Source: Acinetobacter zhairuonensis (lineage in GTDB: Bacteria > Pseudomonadota > Gammaproteobacteria > Pseudomonadales > Moraxellaceae). Taken from it: a DNA stretch of 64,000 bases. Shown one piece after another: positions 43,879 to 53,963 of the stretch. A program made the position numbers and the translations under genes. The number at the start of each line of letters is the position of its first letter. The first letter of the stretch is position 1. The notes under the pieces were generated by a model, which was given only the letters and a program-made list of their open reading frames with translations, was not told the origin of the DNA and did not search any database. The stretch covers positions 124,001 to 188,000 of the forward strand of contig NZ_JAKVIM010000002.1 of NCBI RefSeq assembly GCF_022601715.1, in the 5' to 3' direction.

Positions 43879-45273
43879 ATGAGCATTCACCACGTTACCG
43901 AACTTCTCTCTCCTGCTGGTTCTCTCAAAAATATGCGTTATGCATTTGCCTACGGTGCAGATGCGGTCTATGCAGGACAACCGCGTTATAGCTTGCGCGT
44001 ACGGAATAATGAATTTGATCATGACAATCTCGCCATAGGCATTCAAGAAGCACATGCCCTAGGTAAAAAATTCTATGTGGTCGTCAATATTCAACCGCAT
44101 AACAGCAAACTCAAAAATTTCATTCGCGACCTTGAGCCCGTGATTGCTATGCAGCCTGATGCCTTAATTATGTCCGACCCCGGCTTGATTATGATGGTGC
44201 GTGAGCAATTCCCAGACATGCCTGTGCATCTTTCAGTACAAGCCAATGCCGTCAACTGGGCAACCGTGAAATTCTGGAAAAACATGGGACTGACTCGTGT
44301 AATTCTTTCACGCGAATTGTCACTGGAAGAAATTGAAGAAATCAAAAACCATGTACCCGACATGGAGATTGAGGTTTTTGTACACGGCGCATTGTGTATG
44401 GCTTACTCTGGACGCTGCTTGCTTTCAGGCTATATGAATAAACGCGATGCCAACCAAGGCGCATGTACCAATGCCTGCCGTTGGGATTACAAACTGCATC
44501 AAGCCCAAGAAAATGAAACTGGGGATGTGATTCCCGTCCATCAAGTCCATGAAACCCAGTGCTGTAATAGTGATGTAGATGAACAGCACGCTATTGCCCA
44601 AAACCAATGCTCTGAACCTGTCCTGCTACAACGTAATGAAGAAGACATGTTTGCTGCCGAAGAAGATGAACATGGCACGTATTTCATGAATTCTAAGGAT
44701 TTACGCGCAGTCCAGCATGTCGAGCGTTTGACTCAAATTGGGATTCACTCACTCAAAATTGAAGGTCGAACCAAATCTTATTTCTACTGTGCGCGTACTG
44801 CTCAAATTTACCGTAAAGCCATTGATGATGCGTTAGCAGGTAAGCCTTTCGATCCGTCGCTGATGTTACAACTGGAAGGCTTGGCAAACCGTGGCTATAC
44901 CGAAGGTTTTTTACGTCGCCATGTGCATAGCGAATATCAAAATTATGAAACAGGTTCTTCACGTTTTGACCATCAACAGTTTTGTGGTGAAGTGCTAGAA
45001 CGCCATGGCGATTACATCAAAATTGACGTGAAAAACCGCTTTGTTGTGGGAGATACCCTTGAGTTAATGACCCCGCAAGGCAATATTCAGTTTGTATTGA
45101 CCGAGATTTTAGATAAAAAAGGCAATTCAATTGCTGATGCTAAAGGCTCAGGTCATATTATCGATATTCCTATGCCTGCCGATGTTGATATGCAGTATGC
45201 CCTGCTGATTCGTAATCTACCGAATTCAGAAATCGATATTTCAGCGTCTTCACTGGCTTATGTGGCAGGTTAA
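43879..45273 (+). CDS. trhP: tRNA hydroxylation protein TrhP (peptidase U32 family, YegQ)
   Basis: A 464-residue U32-family protein. TrhP is needed for prephenate-dependent 5-hydroxylation of uridine 34 in tRNA, the precursor of cmo5U. Near-identity to YegQ is visible in LLSPAGSLKNMRYAFAYGAD, AVYAGQPRYSLRVRNNEFDH and VFVHGALCMAYSGRCLLSGY (U32 signature), with GACTNACRW after it. The segment at residues about 215-265 is variable between species and here is Cys- and acid-rich. yfhL follows after three bases, as expected for its ferredoxin partner. Confidence 0.93.
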   Translation: MSIHHVTELLSPAGSLKNMRYAFAYGADAVYAGQPRYSLRVRNNEFDHDNLAIGIQEAHALGKKFYVVVNIQPHNSKLKNFIRDLEPVIAMQPDALIMSDPGLIMMVREQFPDMPVHLSVQANAVNWATVKFWKNMGLTRVILSRELSLEEIEEIKNHVPDMEIEVFVHGALCMAYSGRCLLSGYMNKRDANQGACTNACRWDYKLHQAQENETGDVIPVHQVHETQCCNSDVDEQHAIAQNQCSEPVLLQRNEEDMFAAEEDEHGTYFMNSKDLRAVQHVERLTQIGIHSLKIEGRTKSYFYCARTAQIYRKAIDDALAGKPFDPSLMLQLEGLANRGYTEGFLRRHVHSEYQNYETGSSRFDHQQFCGEVLERHGDYIKIDVKNRFVVGDTLELMTPQGNIQFVLTEILDKKGNSIADAKGSGHIIDIPMPADVDMQYALLIRNLPNSEIDISASSLAYVAG

Positions 45274-45276
45274 GTC

Positions 45277-45525
45277 ATGGCTTTAAGAATCACGGATGCC
45301 TGCATCAATTGCGACATGTGCTTACCCGAATGTCCAAATGATGCCATTTATGAAGGTCAGAAAATCTATGAGATTGATGTAGCACGCTGTACAGAGTGCG
45401 TGGGTTTTTATGAACATCAAACCTGTATGGCAGTCTGCCCGATCGATTGTATTGAAGTTCATCCTGAACACATTGAAAGCAAAGCGGCATTAGAGGAGAA
45501 ATTTAAAACGCTGAATATTATTTAA
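45277..45525 (+). CDS. yfhL: YfhL-type 2[4Fe-4S] ferredoxin
   Basis: An 82-residue ferredoxin with two cluster motifs, CINCDMCLPECP and CTECVGFYEHQTCMAVCP, the second with the YfhL-type insertion. It supplies electrons in the cytosol, and E. coli YfhL is needed for TrhP-dependent tRNA hydroxylation. It is three bases downstream of trhP, so the pair forms an operon. About 110 bp of spacer and a terminator follow. Confidence 0.93.
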   Translation: MALRITDACINCDMCLPECPNDAIYEGQKIYEIDVARCTECVGFYEHQTCMAVCPIDCIEVHPEHIESKAALEEKFKTLNII

Positions 45526-45633
45526 AAATAAAACTGTTTTAATCAAATCTTGGGGGAAAACAATAAACAATAAAAAAAGGAACATCGGTGTTAGCGTCCT
45601 CAGTTCCTATAAAAAGTAAAAAGTTTAATAGCA

Positions 45634-45668
45634 AGCCAACATAACACTGTTTATGTTGGCTCTTTTTT
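45634..45668. terminator. Bidirectional terminator between yfhL and ahpF
   Basis: AGCCAACATAA/TTATGTTGGCT is an 11-bp perfect stem with a seven-base loop followed by TCTTTTTT. It lies between convergent genes. Confidence 0.92.
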
Positions 45669-45669
45669 A

Positions 45670-47235
45670 TTACTGACCTGAACGAATCATGTAATCAAAA
45701 GCAGATAGCGACGCTTTTGCACCTTCACCTGTCGCAATAATAATTTGCTTGTATGGCACAGTGGTACAGTCACCCGCAGCAAACACACCTTTCACATTAG
45801 TTTCGTTGCGTTCGTTAATCACAATTTCACCACGTGGAGTCAGCTCAACTGCACTGTCTTTCAAGAAGTCGGTATTTGGCAATAAACCAATTTGTACGAA
45901 AATCCCAGCCAACTCAACAGTATGTTCAACATCGGTTGCACGGTCTTTGTATTTCAAGCCAGTTACCTGAGCACCATCACCGACTACTTCAGTGGATAAA
46001 GCATTCATGATGACAGTCGCATTTGGCAAGCTGTTTAACTTGTCTTGCAACACTTGGTCGGCACGCAGTTTAGTATCAAACTCCACCAAAGTCACGTGCT
46101 CAACAATACCTGCCAAGTCAATTGCTGCTTCTACACCAGAGTTCCCCCCGCCAATCACAGCAACACGTTTGCCTTTAAACAACGGACCATCACAGTGCGG
46201 ACAGTATGCAACACCACGGGTACGGTATTCAGCCTCACCTGGTACATTCATTTCTCTCCAACGTGCACCTGTTGAAAGGATGACTGTTTTCGATTCAAGT
46301 TTTGCACCATTTTCAAGTTCAACAGCCACCAAGCCGTTGGCTGTTTGATCCGCGCCAGTGATTTTATTCACACGTTGCAAGTTCATAATGTCCACACCAT
46401 ATTCACGAACATGTGCTTCCATATCTTGCGCAAACTTAGGACCGACAGTTTTTTGTACCGTGGTAAAGTTTTCAATATCCATGGTATCCATGACCTGACC
46501 ACCAAAGCACTCCGCCACAATACCTGTTTTAATGCCTTTACGTGCTGCATAAATTGCCGCAGTACCGCCTGCAGGTCCACCGCCAATCACCAATACATCA
46601 AACGCATCTTTGGCATTCAATTTGGCTGCTTCTTTCTCAGCAGAATTGGTATCCAGTTTGGCAATAATTTCTTCCAACGTCATACGACCTTGACCAATGT
46701 GTAGCTCATCTTGGAACACCATGGGTACTGCCATGATTTTGCGTTGTTCCACTTCTTCTTGGAAGAAGGCACCATCAATCATGGTTGCTGTCGAACCTGG
46801 GTTATAAATGGCAATCAGATTCAATGCTTGAACGACGTCAGGACAGTTATGGCAGCTTAACGATACAAACACATCAAAGTTCGATTTGATGTTTAAAGCT
46901 TTAATTTGGTTAAGTACTTCTTCAGAAACTTTTGGTGCATAGCCAGATACTTGTAACAATGCAAGAATGAGTGAGGTAAACTCATGTCCCATTGGCAAAC
47001 CCGCGAAATGTACACGTGGTTGCTCTCCTGCTTTAGCAATCGCAAAACTTGGACGACGTGTATGTTCACCATCGAAGCGTGCTGTCACTTGGTCTGATAA
47101 CACCGCAATTTCAGTGACCAACTCTTTAATTTTTTCAGATTTCTCTGAAGCATCTAAAGACGCAATAATTTCGATTGGGCTTTCAAGACGTTCTAAAAGT
47201 GTTTTTAATTGCGCAGAAGTATTTTGATCTAACAT
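45670..47235 (-). CDS. ahpF: Alkyl hydroperoxide reductase subunit F
   Basis: A 521-residue NADH-dependent disulfide reductase that recharges AhpC. The N-terminal double-thioredoxin domain holds [10 protein letters not shown] (active CHNC). The thioredoxin-reductase-like part has the FAD motif [20 protein letters not shown], the redox pair CPHC in [25 protein letters not shown] for NADH and GVFAAGDCT. ahpC is not adjacent but 11 kb away on the opposite strand. GGAG nine bases upstream supports the ATG. Confidence 0.97.
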   Translation of the reverse strand: MLDQNTSAQLKTLLERLESPIEIIASLDASEKSEKIKELVTEIAVLSDQVTARFDGEHTRRPSFAIAKAGEQPRVHFAGLPMGHEFTSLILALLQVSGYAPKVSEEVLNQIKALNIKSNFDVFVSLSCHNCPDVVQALNLIAIYNPGSTATMIDGAFFQEEVEQRKIMAVPMVFQDELHIGQGRMTLEEIIAKLDTNSAEKEAAKLNAKDAFDVLVIGGGPAGGTAAIYAARKGIKTGIVAECFGGQVMDTMDIENFTTVQKTVGPKFAQDMEAHVREYGVDIMNLQRVNKITGADQTANGLVAVELENGAKLESKTVILSTGARWREMNVPGEAEYRTRGVAYCPHCDGPLFKGKRVAVIGGGNSGVEAAIDLAGIVEHVTLVEFDTKLRADQVLQDKLNSLPNATVIMNALSTEVVGDGAQVTGLKYKDRATDVEHTVELAGIFVQIGLLPNTDFLKDSAVELTPRGEIVINERNETNVKGVFAAGDCTTVPYKQIIIATGEGAKASLSAFDYMIRSGQ

Positions 47236-47375
47236 TGCTAACGACTCCAGTGGAGAGATAATTTAGTTGATGAATGCATCATAATAAAAAACATAAAATT
47301 GGTAAAACAGTTTGTATTTATAAATACAATCGAAATATTAGATCAATAGGAAAAATAGTACATAACTTGAATCAC

Positions 47376-48305
47376 TTACCCGAAATTTTTTAGGTTGTGC
47401 TCAATTCTACGCGTTCGTGCCATAAAATACCGAGATAATGTATACAATATTAAGCTAAGAATTACATTTAGAATAAACAATGAAATAAGAGCAACTTGTA
47501 GAACACTCCCCCACTTTTGCACTTGCATGACCTGTGGTGAAACAGACTGTGCTATCGGGGTAATCGCTTTACCATAGAGTTGTTGCTGCATGCTCCATAA
47601 CTGTGAAGGACTAAATCCGTACTGAATAAAATTGGGGTCATTTTGCTCAGCATCAACCAGTGTCAATACATAAGGTATCGCGGCATTTTCGTCGGCAGGC
47701 GAATGCAACAATGCGATTTGCGCCAGTACATAAGCTTTTATGGGCTGTGCCAGTTGCGTTTGCTCTAACTGATGTACCAATTCACTCTGATGCAAGCGAT
47801 TTTCATATTGAATCGCCTCAGCATAAGGGTGCTCCGCCTCATCTTTCCAATCATATTGCACATAAGTCAGTGCTGACCAAATACAGATAAATGCAATTAA
47901 CCAGCCAACAAACTTCATTACAAAGGATTGAAAGCGAATAGCGAAGAAGCGAATTTTCTTGAGAAAATGAATCACAAAAAATGCGCCAATAAAGGCACTG
48001 GTCATTTTCAACAACAACCAACCAAACCAAGAAAGCAAATTGAAGAAATAGTCTGGTGCTTGCCCAAACTGGGCCAATGCGCTGTCTGCACTCACTGGAA
48101 TATGCAGTTGTTTAACTTCTGGGCTTAGCCCAAACCAACTGTACAGCATATCCTGCTGGAAAAAGTAGCTCAGTAAAGCCACTAGTGCCAAACTGGAAGT
48201 GAATATACACCCCCACATTAGATGGGTTTGCCGACGTTTAAGCGTCTGCACACCTTGCTGAATGTGGCTTGGATTCATTGCATATTCATCTTCTAAATGG
48301 GACAA
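47376..48305 (-). CDS. Membrane protein of the TelA operon, unknown function
   Basis: A 309-residue inner-membrane protein of no family I recognise. Four hydrophobic helices are visible, at about residues 32-50, 85-110, 125-147 and 272-294, with a helical soluble segment of about 120 residues between the third and fourth. The start is a TTG at 48305 with a near-perfect AGGAGGT ribosome site just upstream; an in-frame ATG nine codons on is an alternative. It lies 32 bp after telA and is the last gene of the three-gene unit. Confidence 0.7.
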   Translation of the reverse strand: MSHLEDEYAMNPSHIQQGVQTLKRRQTHLMWGCIFTSSLALVALLSYFFQQDMLYSWFGLSPEVKQLHIPVSADSALAQFGQAPDYFFNLLSWFGWLLLKMTSAFIGAFFVIHFLKKIRFFAIRFQSFVMKFVGWLIAFICIWSALTYVQYDWKDEAEHPYAEAIQYENRLHQSELVHQLEQTQLAQPIKAYVLAQIALLHSPADENAAIPYVLTLVDAEQNDPNFIQYGFSPSQLWSMQQQLYGKAITPIAQSVSPQVMQVQKWGSVLQVALISLFILNVILSLILYTLSRYFMARTRRIEHNLKNFG

Positions 48306-48337
48306 GTGACCTCCTGCAAAAGACTAAAAATAAAAAA

Positions 48338-49456
48338 TTAGCGTTGATTTGACTCTAATACCAACTGACTCAAATTACTTTGTAAGTTACGTAAACGCTG
48401 CGTCGCCTCTTCACGCTTCTGCATCCCTTCCTTTTGTACCTGTAATACGTCATTCACAGTTTGAATTAAGGTATTTTGCACATGCTCAAGGGTTTCAATA
48501 TCAATTACGGAACGTTGATTGGCACGTGCAGTATCGACTGAATTTTGATGCAATAAATCCGCATTACGGCGTAATAAATCGTTGGTGGCATCGTCAATGG
48601 TATTTGCCAGTTGTACACTGTTCTTTTGCTCTTGCAGAGAAATAGCAAGACTGATCTGGTTTTTCCACGCGGGCAAAGTAATGTTTTTGATGGCATAGAA
48701 CTTATCCACCAACATCATATTATTCGACTGAATAATGCGAATCATGGGTAAGGTCTGCATGGCCGATTGCTGCAACACCTGTAAATCACTGACCCGCTTC
48801 TCAAGATTATTTGAGAGATGATTCAGATCATAAATTTTCTGGGTCGTGGTTTGATCCTGCTCCTGTGTAGTTAAGCTGGCAATTTGCTGCTGAACTTCAT
48901 GCTGCTTGATCTTTCCCGCAGCCACATAAATGCCCAACTGCTTATATTCATCCTGCACAGAATCAAACATCTGTTCCAACGTCTTGACCCGATCTTTCAG
49001 CCCCAACTGTGAAGCTTCAATTTCTTTAACCAAAGCATCAATCTGCTCTTTGGTGGTATTAAAGTGCTGATCAAAACTCTGCTTCGCCCCTTTAAACTTA
49101 TTTAAAATACTGCCCAAAAAGCCAGAACTTTTAGATTGATTCAGAATGCTGCTACCATTTAATTGCTGTGCGACTTGCACCACTTGGTTCAACTTTTGCC
49201 CTGTAGCATCTAAATCTTTGTTTTGCACCAAATCTAACAGCTCATCGGTATAAGTTGAGGTTTGCGTGGCAATATGTTTCCCATACTCCGCGACACTCTG
49301 ATGATTCATATCTGCTAGTTCTTTGGTGGCGGTCAGTACCTCAGCCAAATCTGACTTCTGTAAACCCAGCTCTTTTAAATTCAGTTGCTGAAACTGTTGT
49401 TCCACCATATCTTCGGTCATGATTACAGGGAAGTTATTGTGTTCTGAATTGGTCAT
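48338..49456 (-). CDS. telA: TelA/YceH family toxic-anion resistance protein
   Basis: A 372-residue soluble, mostly coiled-coil protein of the TelA family, named for tellurite resistance but of unknown biochemistry. Family landmarks include FLGSILNKFKGAKQSFDQHF near the middle, QVLQQSAMQTLPMIRIIQSN, and DKFYAIKNITLPAWKNQISL. ATDDLLRRNADLL-type sequence with NSVDTARANQRSVIDIETLE closes the domain. AGGTG upstream supports the ATG. It is the middle gene of a unit with a related smaller protein and a membrane protein. Confidence 0.9.
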   Translation of the reverse strand: MTNSEHNNFPVIMTEDMVEQQFQQLNLKELGLQKSDLAEVLTATKELADMNHQSVAEYGKHIATQTSTYTDELLDLVQNKDLDATGQKLNQVVQVAQQLNGSSILNQSKSSGFLGSILNKFKGAKQSFDQHFNTTKEQIDALVKEIEASQLGLKDRVKTLEQMFDSVQDEYKQLGIYVAAGKIKQHEVQQQIASLTTQEQDQTTTQKIYDLNHLSNNLEKRVSDLQVLQQSAMQTLPMIRIIQSNNMMLVDKFYAIKNITLPAWKNQISLAISLQEQKNSVQLANTIDDATNDLLRRNADLLHQNSVDTARANQRSVIDIETLEHVQNTLIQTVNDVLQVQKEGMQKREEATQRLRNLQSNLSQLVLESNQR

Positions 49457-49463
49457 AATTCAC

Positions 49464-50264
49464 CTAATTTTGTGTTGAGTTCCCAGAGGGCTTCTCTAAT
49501 GATTTTCTTAAAGTTTTAATCAGTTTTTCGCGGCTATTATCGAGCTTTAATAGCTCAGCAGTCGAATCTGTCTGTTGACTTTGTTTGACATGATATTGCC
49601 AAGCAGGAATCAACACCTGTTGCGCTTCGGTAAAACGATCCAGCAAGCCTAAAGAGAGCTGCTGCGAAAGCTGCATTTGCTGCATGGCAATATCATTGCT
49701 GGCCTGTACGGTTTGCAGGCTATGAATCTTTTGGGATAAGCGTTCGGAAAATTGATCTAAAGGATGTTGTGTCCGTAGCATCTTGGGATACTCTTGCACA
49801 AACTCCTGCGCGGCAACCACATAATTTGCCATTCTTACACGCAAACCCAGTAATTGCTGTACCCGAGATTGAGACTTTTGTATTTCCAAGCGCAGTTTTT
49901 GACTTAAATGTTGACTACGATCGAGCAATACATCCAAATTTTTATAGTAGTCGATTTGCCCTGATCTATGTTCAATGTCAATGCCGAGCCATTTTTGTAA
50001 GGCATTAAATTTACGTTTCTTTAAATATTTATTGGATTGGGTCAGGGCTTGAATCAGTGCCTCTATACTTTGTCTGAATTGCTGTGTCAGTCGCGGATCT
50101 ACCCCCTGCAACAACACGGCCTGAGCTTGAACAATCTGTTCAGCATAATGATGCAGCAATGCCGCATTATTAAAAATGGGCACCAATTCATTCCGTTGAA
50201 TCGCCAAAACGTCCTGTCGATTGACCTCTATTTCAGATAAAGGAATCAGTTCAGTAACTTGCAT
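49464..50264 (-). CDS. Coiled-coil protein, possible shortened TelA relative
   Basis: A 266-residue soluble, helical protein with no named family that I can assign. It shares patterns with the downstream TelA: LLDRFTEAQQVLIPAWQYHV parallels the TelA stretch with LPAW, and a KKRKFNALQKWLGI segment parallels its FLGSILNKFKG. This suggests a diverged, shortened paralogue that might heteromerise with TelA; that is inference from motif order. It ends seven bases before the telA start and is first in the operon. Confidence 0.7.
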   Translation of the reverse strand: MQVTELIPLSEIEVNRQDVLAIQRNELVPIFNNAALLHHYAEQIVQAQAVLLQGVDPRLTQQFRQSIEALIQALTQSNKYLKKRKFNALQKWLGIDIEHRSGQIDYYKNLDVLLDRSQHLSQKLRLEIQKSQSRVQQLLGLRVRMANYVVAAQEFVQEYPKMLRTQHPLDQFSERLSQKIHSLQTVQASNDIAMQQMQLSQQLSLGLLDRFTEAQQVLIPAWQYHVKQSQQTDSTAELLKLDNSREKLIKTLRKSLEKPSGNSTQN

Positions 50265-50553
50265 TGCAATTTAGATCATGACCAGTACCCCTCTGTTTTA
50301 ACATAGCCATTAAAATTATCAACACCGTATTTTTATATGAAGGTAAAACATGAACAGGTCAGGATCTAAAATAAACAATAAATAAATTACAATAAGTTAA
50401 AAAATAGCCTTCCCTGAAAATATTCATTCAATCCCCCATCCAGCAGACGGATTAATTTTTTTATTGCGAATGAGAATAAATTAAGAACTCCACAATCTTT
50501 CTACATAATTTTAGTTTAATCTTAGGCGAAATTACATTTGGAAACATAAAGTC
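50265..50553. other. Divergent promoter region between the TelA operon and the TonB receptor gene
   Basis: AT-rich, 289 bp, without an ORF. GCGAATGAGAAT at 50466-50477 resembles two Fur hexamers but the full 19-mer scores only about 11 of 19, so iron control of the receptor is not established. Confidence 0.35.
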
Positions 50554-52608
50554 ATGGATGCGTTACAGCCTTGTTGGAAATTCAGTGCACTGACTTGCGC
50601 ACTTTTGGGTATCTCTATTACAGGCTGGGCTGCCGATACCACTCAAGCGACTGTGACAGATGAACCTGTACAAACACTCAAAACCTTAAAGCTCCAAGCA
50701 GACTCACCTACCAATAAAAATAACGACATCAGTGCAATTGCCAAAACCATTATCAATCGTGAAGAAATGCTGAAATATGGCGATCAAACTGTCAGTGATG
50801 CCTTAAGACGTGCCGCAGGTTTCCAAATGCCATCGGGTTCTGGTCCTCGTGGTCCAGGCGGTGCATCAGGTATGCGCTTTCGTGGTAGTGGTGCACCGAT
50901 CTTTATGATTAATGGTGAGCCTATACAAGGTGGTCCACGCGGTGGCATGTCCATTATTGATACGCTCACACCTTACATGATTGAACGGATTGAAATTACC
51001 AAGCAGCCGAGTGTGACCCAAGCTTCGGTCGCTGTTTCTGCTGTGATTAATATTATTCTTAAAGAACCGCTACAAAGCACTCGTCTTAGCGGAACTGCTC
51101 GTATGGGTTATGGACTTTACAATTCGGGCGCTTCGGAAAACGAACGTAAAAACCTCACTCTACAAATGGATGGACGAGATAGTCCTTGGCTTTATAGTGT
51201 ATCTGCCAACCAGAGTTGGGACGACACCACCTCTATCACAGAAACTCAAACATCAAGCCAAACTCGGGTTCAAAAAAATGTCTCCGAGCGTAAATCATCC
51301 ATGATCAGTCCACGAGTTGAATATGAAATTGATGATGAAAAGAAAGTTGTAGCAGAACTGTTTTACCGTAACCATGAGCGTGATGGTACCCGTTCTGACC
51401 AAGTTCAACAGGATAAAAATGACAGTCTACGTCTCAACACCCGCTTTGAACGCCAAGTCGATAAAAACTCCGACAAAGTCCGTTTCTCTTATGAAAAGCA
51501 GGATGAAACGGAACTTACCCGTTCTTCGCAAGCATCCCTCTATATTGATCAGCAAATTGAAGAGTATGGCTTGGCTTACGATGGTATTCGCCAGTTTGAT
51601 GCGGATCGCCAAATTAAATTCGGGTTAGACACCCGCTCAAACACTCTTGAAAGTAATACTGCTGATACCTTAGATGAGCAACGTTATGCCCTCTATAGTG
51701 AAGGCAGTTGGCGTTTCACCGATCAGCAAACTTTAACCTTGGGATTACGTCAGGAATGGATTCATCGCTCAGGGCTAGTAGATTATGATGATCAGCACCT
51801 GAGTCCTGTACTGGCACATCGTTACAATTTTGATGATCAATGGTCATTACAAACCAATATTAGTCAGGCTTTCCGCAGCCCCAAAGCCAATAATTTATTA
51901 CCAACAGTCTCCATTTCAACCGACAGTGATGCGGGCAGCCTGAACAACCCAGACCGTGGTGGTAATCCATTTTTACGTCCTGAAAAAATTCAGGCTTATG
52001 AGTCGACATTAGGTTACAACACTGCCGCAGGTGGTGTGAATTTGACAGGCTTCTACCGCCAGATTGATGACTATATTGAATCGGTGATTCGTCAGGAAAA
52101 TGGACGCTATGTACAACGCCCACAGAATCAACCGCATGCAACTACCTATGGGATTGAGCTTTCAGGGCATTATGCCTTAAAACAAGATGAGCAAGGTCAT
52201 TCTTGGATGTTGAACAGTCAACTGTCGACCATACGCGCCAAAGTGGAAGATGACACGCAACGAGAACGCTTGGTAAGCGATGTTGCACCCTATACAGCCA
52301 GTATGGGACTGTCCTATAACTTTCAACCTTGGCGACTGTCGACCAGTATCAATTTAAGTTACACCCCTGAATTTACCCGTGCATTGGAAAATCAGCCCTA
52401 TAACCGTACCAGCAATGAACGTGTGAACTTAGACATCAGTGCGACCAAACGCTTTAAGCAAGGCTGGTCTACCAGCTTAAGTGCCCGCAATCTGCTCAGC
52501 ACGGACTATAAAGAGCGCTTGAACAATCAATCGGATGACAGTTTGTATCAAGCGCGAATTAGCCAAGCCATTCCAAGTTTATTGCTCAATATAGAAAAGA
52601 AATTCTAA
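50554..52608 (+). CDS. TonB-dependent outer-membrane receptor
   Basis: A 684-residue receptor. A signal peptide ends near residue 27 (ISITGWAA|DT), and a possible TonB box is LKTLKLQA. The plug domain has TIINREEMLKYGDQTVSDAL, a Gly/Pro-rich loop (SGPRGPGGASGMRFRGSGAP), IFMINGEPIQGG and MIERIEITKQPS. A 22-strand barrel follows, ending in a C-terminal Phe (SLLLNIEKKF), as outer-membrane insertion requires. The substrate cannot be read from sequence or neighbours; siderophore uptake is the default guess. A bidirectional terminator follows. Confidence 0.9.
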   Translation: MDALQPCWKFSALTCALLGISITGWAADTTQATVTDEPVQTLKTLKLQADSPTNKNNDISAIAKTIINREEMLKYGDQTVSDALRRAAGFQMPSGSGPRGPGGASGMRFRGSGAPIFMINGEPIQGGPRGGMSIIDTLTPYMIERIEITKQPSVTQASVAVSAVINIILKEPLQSTRLSGTARMGYGLYNSGASENERKNLTLQMDGRDSPWLYSVSANQSWDDTTSITETQTSSQTRVQKNVSERKSSMISPRVEYEIDDEKKVVAELFYRNHERDGTRSDQVQQDKNDSLRLNTRFERQVDKNSDKVRFSYEKQDETELTRSSQASLYIDQQIEEYGLAYDGIRQFDADRQIKFGLDTRSNTLESNTADTLDEQRYALYSEGSWRFTDQQTLTLGLRQEWIHRSGLVDYDDQHLSPVLAHRYNFDDQWSLQTNISQAFRSPKANNLLPTVSISTDSDAGSLNNPDRGGNPFLRPEKIQAYESTLGYNTAAGGVNLTGFYRQIDDYIESVIRQENGRYVQRPQNQPHATTYGIELSGHYALKQDEQGHSWMLNSQLSTIRAKVEDDTQRERLVSDVAPYTASMGLSYNFQPWRLSTSINLSYTPEFTRALENQPYNRTSNERVNLDISATKRFKQGWSTSLSARNLLSTDYKERLNNQSDDSLYQARISQAIPSLLLNIEKKF

Positions 52609-52730
52609 GACCAATCACAATCAAAGACTATGGTGCTTCCTGTGAATACTTGATGAAGCACCTAGATTCAATGTTTCACACTCGAATGATGTACTGCACC
52701 TTACGGAATGTATTGAGCACCAAACATAAA

Positions 52731-52767
52731 AAAGCACCACTCACTGGATTAAAATGAGTGGTGCTTT
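52731..52767. terminator. Bidirectional terminator after the receptor gene
   Basis: A perfect 13-bp stem AAAGCACCACTCA/TGAGTGGTGCTTT with an 11-base loop, preceded by a run of As, between convergent genes. Confidence 0.9.
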
Positions 52768-52817
52768 AATTTCACTGTCATCAATCAAATTGAAAACAGC
52801 AATTCAATTTTGGGGTA

Positions 52818-53933
52818 TTAAGCGACGTGCTTTTGTACCAAGATTGATCCAACAGAATAGCCTGCACCGAATGAGCACAATACGCCATATTCACCATCAT
52901 TCACTTCATGTGCTGAACGGTGTAATGCAATAATCACACCCGCAGATGAAGTATTGGCAAACTCATCCAGAATGATTGGTACAAGGCTTGGATCTGCTTC
53001 AGCCGCGTCCTTACCCACCACCAATTTCAAAATCAGCTCATTCATATTCTGATTAGCTTGATGTAACCAGAAACGCTTCACTTGCTCAGGTTTAATCTGA
53101 TTCTTCTCAAGCTGATTTGAAATCATTTTTGCCACAAGCGGACAAACTTCTTTAAATACTTTACGACCATCTTGACGGAATTGCTTGTCATCACGTGAAG
53201 TGAGTTCAGAACCGTTTAAGAAACCAAAGTTATTACGAATGTTGTTTGAGAATTGTGTGAACAAATCTGTATCTAAAATTTCAAAACCAGATTTAGTCTC
53301 TGTATTTTCAATAATTGAAGCCGTTGCTACATCACCAAAAATAAAATGACAATCGCGAGAACGGTAATCAGTATGACCCGAAGTTAACTCAACATTCACC
53401 AACAATACGCGACGTGCACCCGATTTAATTGCGTCGTAAGCTTGTTTTAAACCAAACGTCGCTGCTGAACATGCCACATTCATGTCATACGCATAACCTT
53501 GAATACCGAGTGCCGTCTGAATTTCAATGGCAACTGCTGGATAGGCACGTTGCAAGTTTGAACACGCCAAAATCACCACATCGATGTCTTCTGCCGTCAC
53601 ACCTGCATTTTCCATCGCTTGCTTGGCAGCAATTACACCCCATTCAGCTTGGATCGACAATTCGTCATCACTACGTTCTTCTAAACGTGGACGTAACCGG
53701 TTTGGATCAAGCACACCTGTTTTTTCAGCCACATAACGGCGCTTCACACCCGATGCTTTTTCAATAAACTCTGCACTAGAACCGCGACGTTCTTCTAACT
53801 CACCTGCTGCAATTTGCTCAGCATGGTCTTGGTTATACTGTTCCACATAAGCATTTAGACTTTCAACTAACTCTTCATTGGTAATGACATGTTCTGGGTG
53901 GAACAAGCCAGTACCTGTAATACGGATGCCCAT
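52818..53933 (-). CDS. Beta-ketoacyl-ACP synthase III-like enzyme
   Basis: A 371-residue thiolase-fold condensing enzyme. The nucleophile Cys is in [10 protein letters not shown], the catalytic His in WLHQANQNM and the Asn in FANTSSAGV, the Cys-His-Asn triad of [21 protein letters not shown] closes the protein. It is longer than FabH (about 317 residues) because of an insertion near residues 30-85. It resembles the alternative KAS III enzymes of pseudomonads that use longer acyl-CoA primers. AGGAG six bases upstream supports the ATG. Confidence 0.9.
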   Translation of the reverse strand: MGIRITGTGLFHPEHVITNEELVESLNAYVEQYNQDHAEQIAAGELEERRGSSAEFIEKASGVKRRYVAEKTGVLDPNRLRPRLEERSDDELSIQAEWGVIAAKQAMENAGVTAEDIDVVILACSNLQRAYPAVAIEIQTALGIQGYAYDMNVACSAATFGLKQAYDAIKSGARRVLLVNVELTSGHTDYRSRDCHFIFGDVATASIIENTETKSGFEILDTDLFTQFSNNIRNNFGFLNGSELTSRDDKQFRQDGRKVFKEVCPLVAKMISNQLEKNQIKPEQVKRFWLHQANQNMNELILKLVVGKDAAEADPSLVPIILDEFANTSSAGVIIALHRSAHEVNDGEYGVLCSFGAGYSVGSILVQKHVA

Positions 53934-53963
53934 GTAAAACTCCTACTCTGAATTCGTTCAATT

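Noticed and set aside
45579..45609. AGGAAC...GTTCCT pairing downstream of yfhL as a separate small RNA
   Set aside because: Six-base arms, a long loop and no promoter; the adjacent perfect terminator explains the region.
50466..50484. Fur box before the TonB-dependent receptor
   Set aside because: Only about 11 of 19 consensus positions match, too few to claim in an AT-rich spacer.
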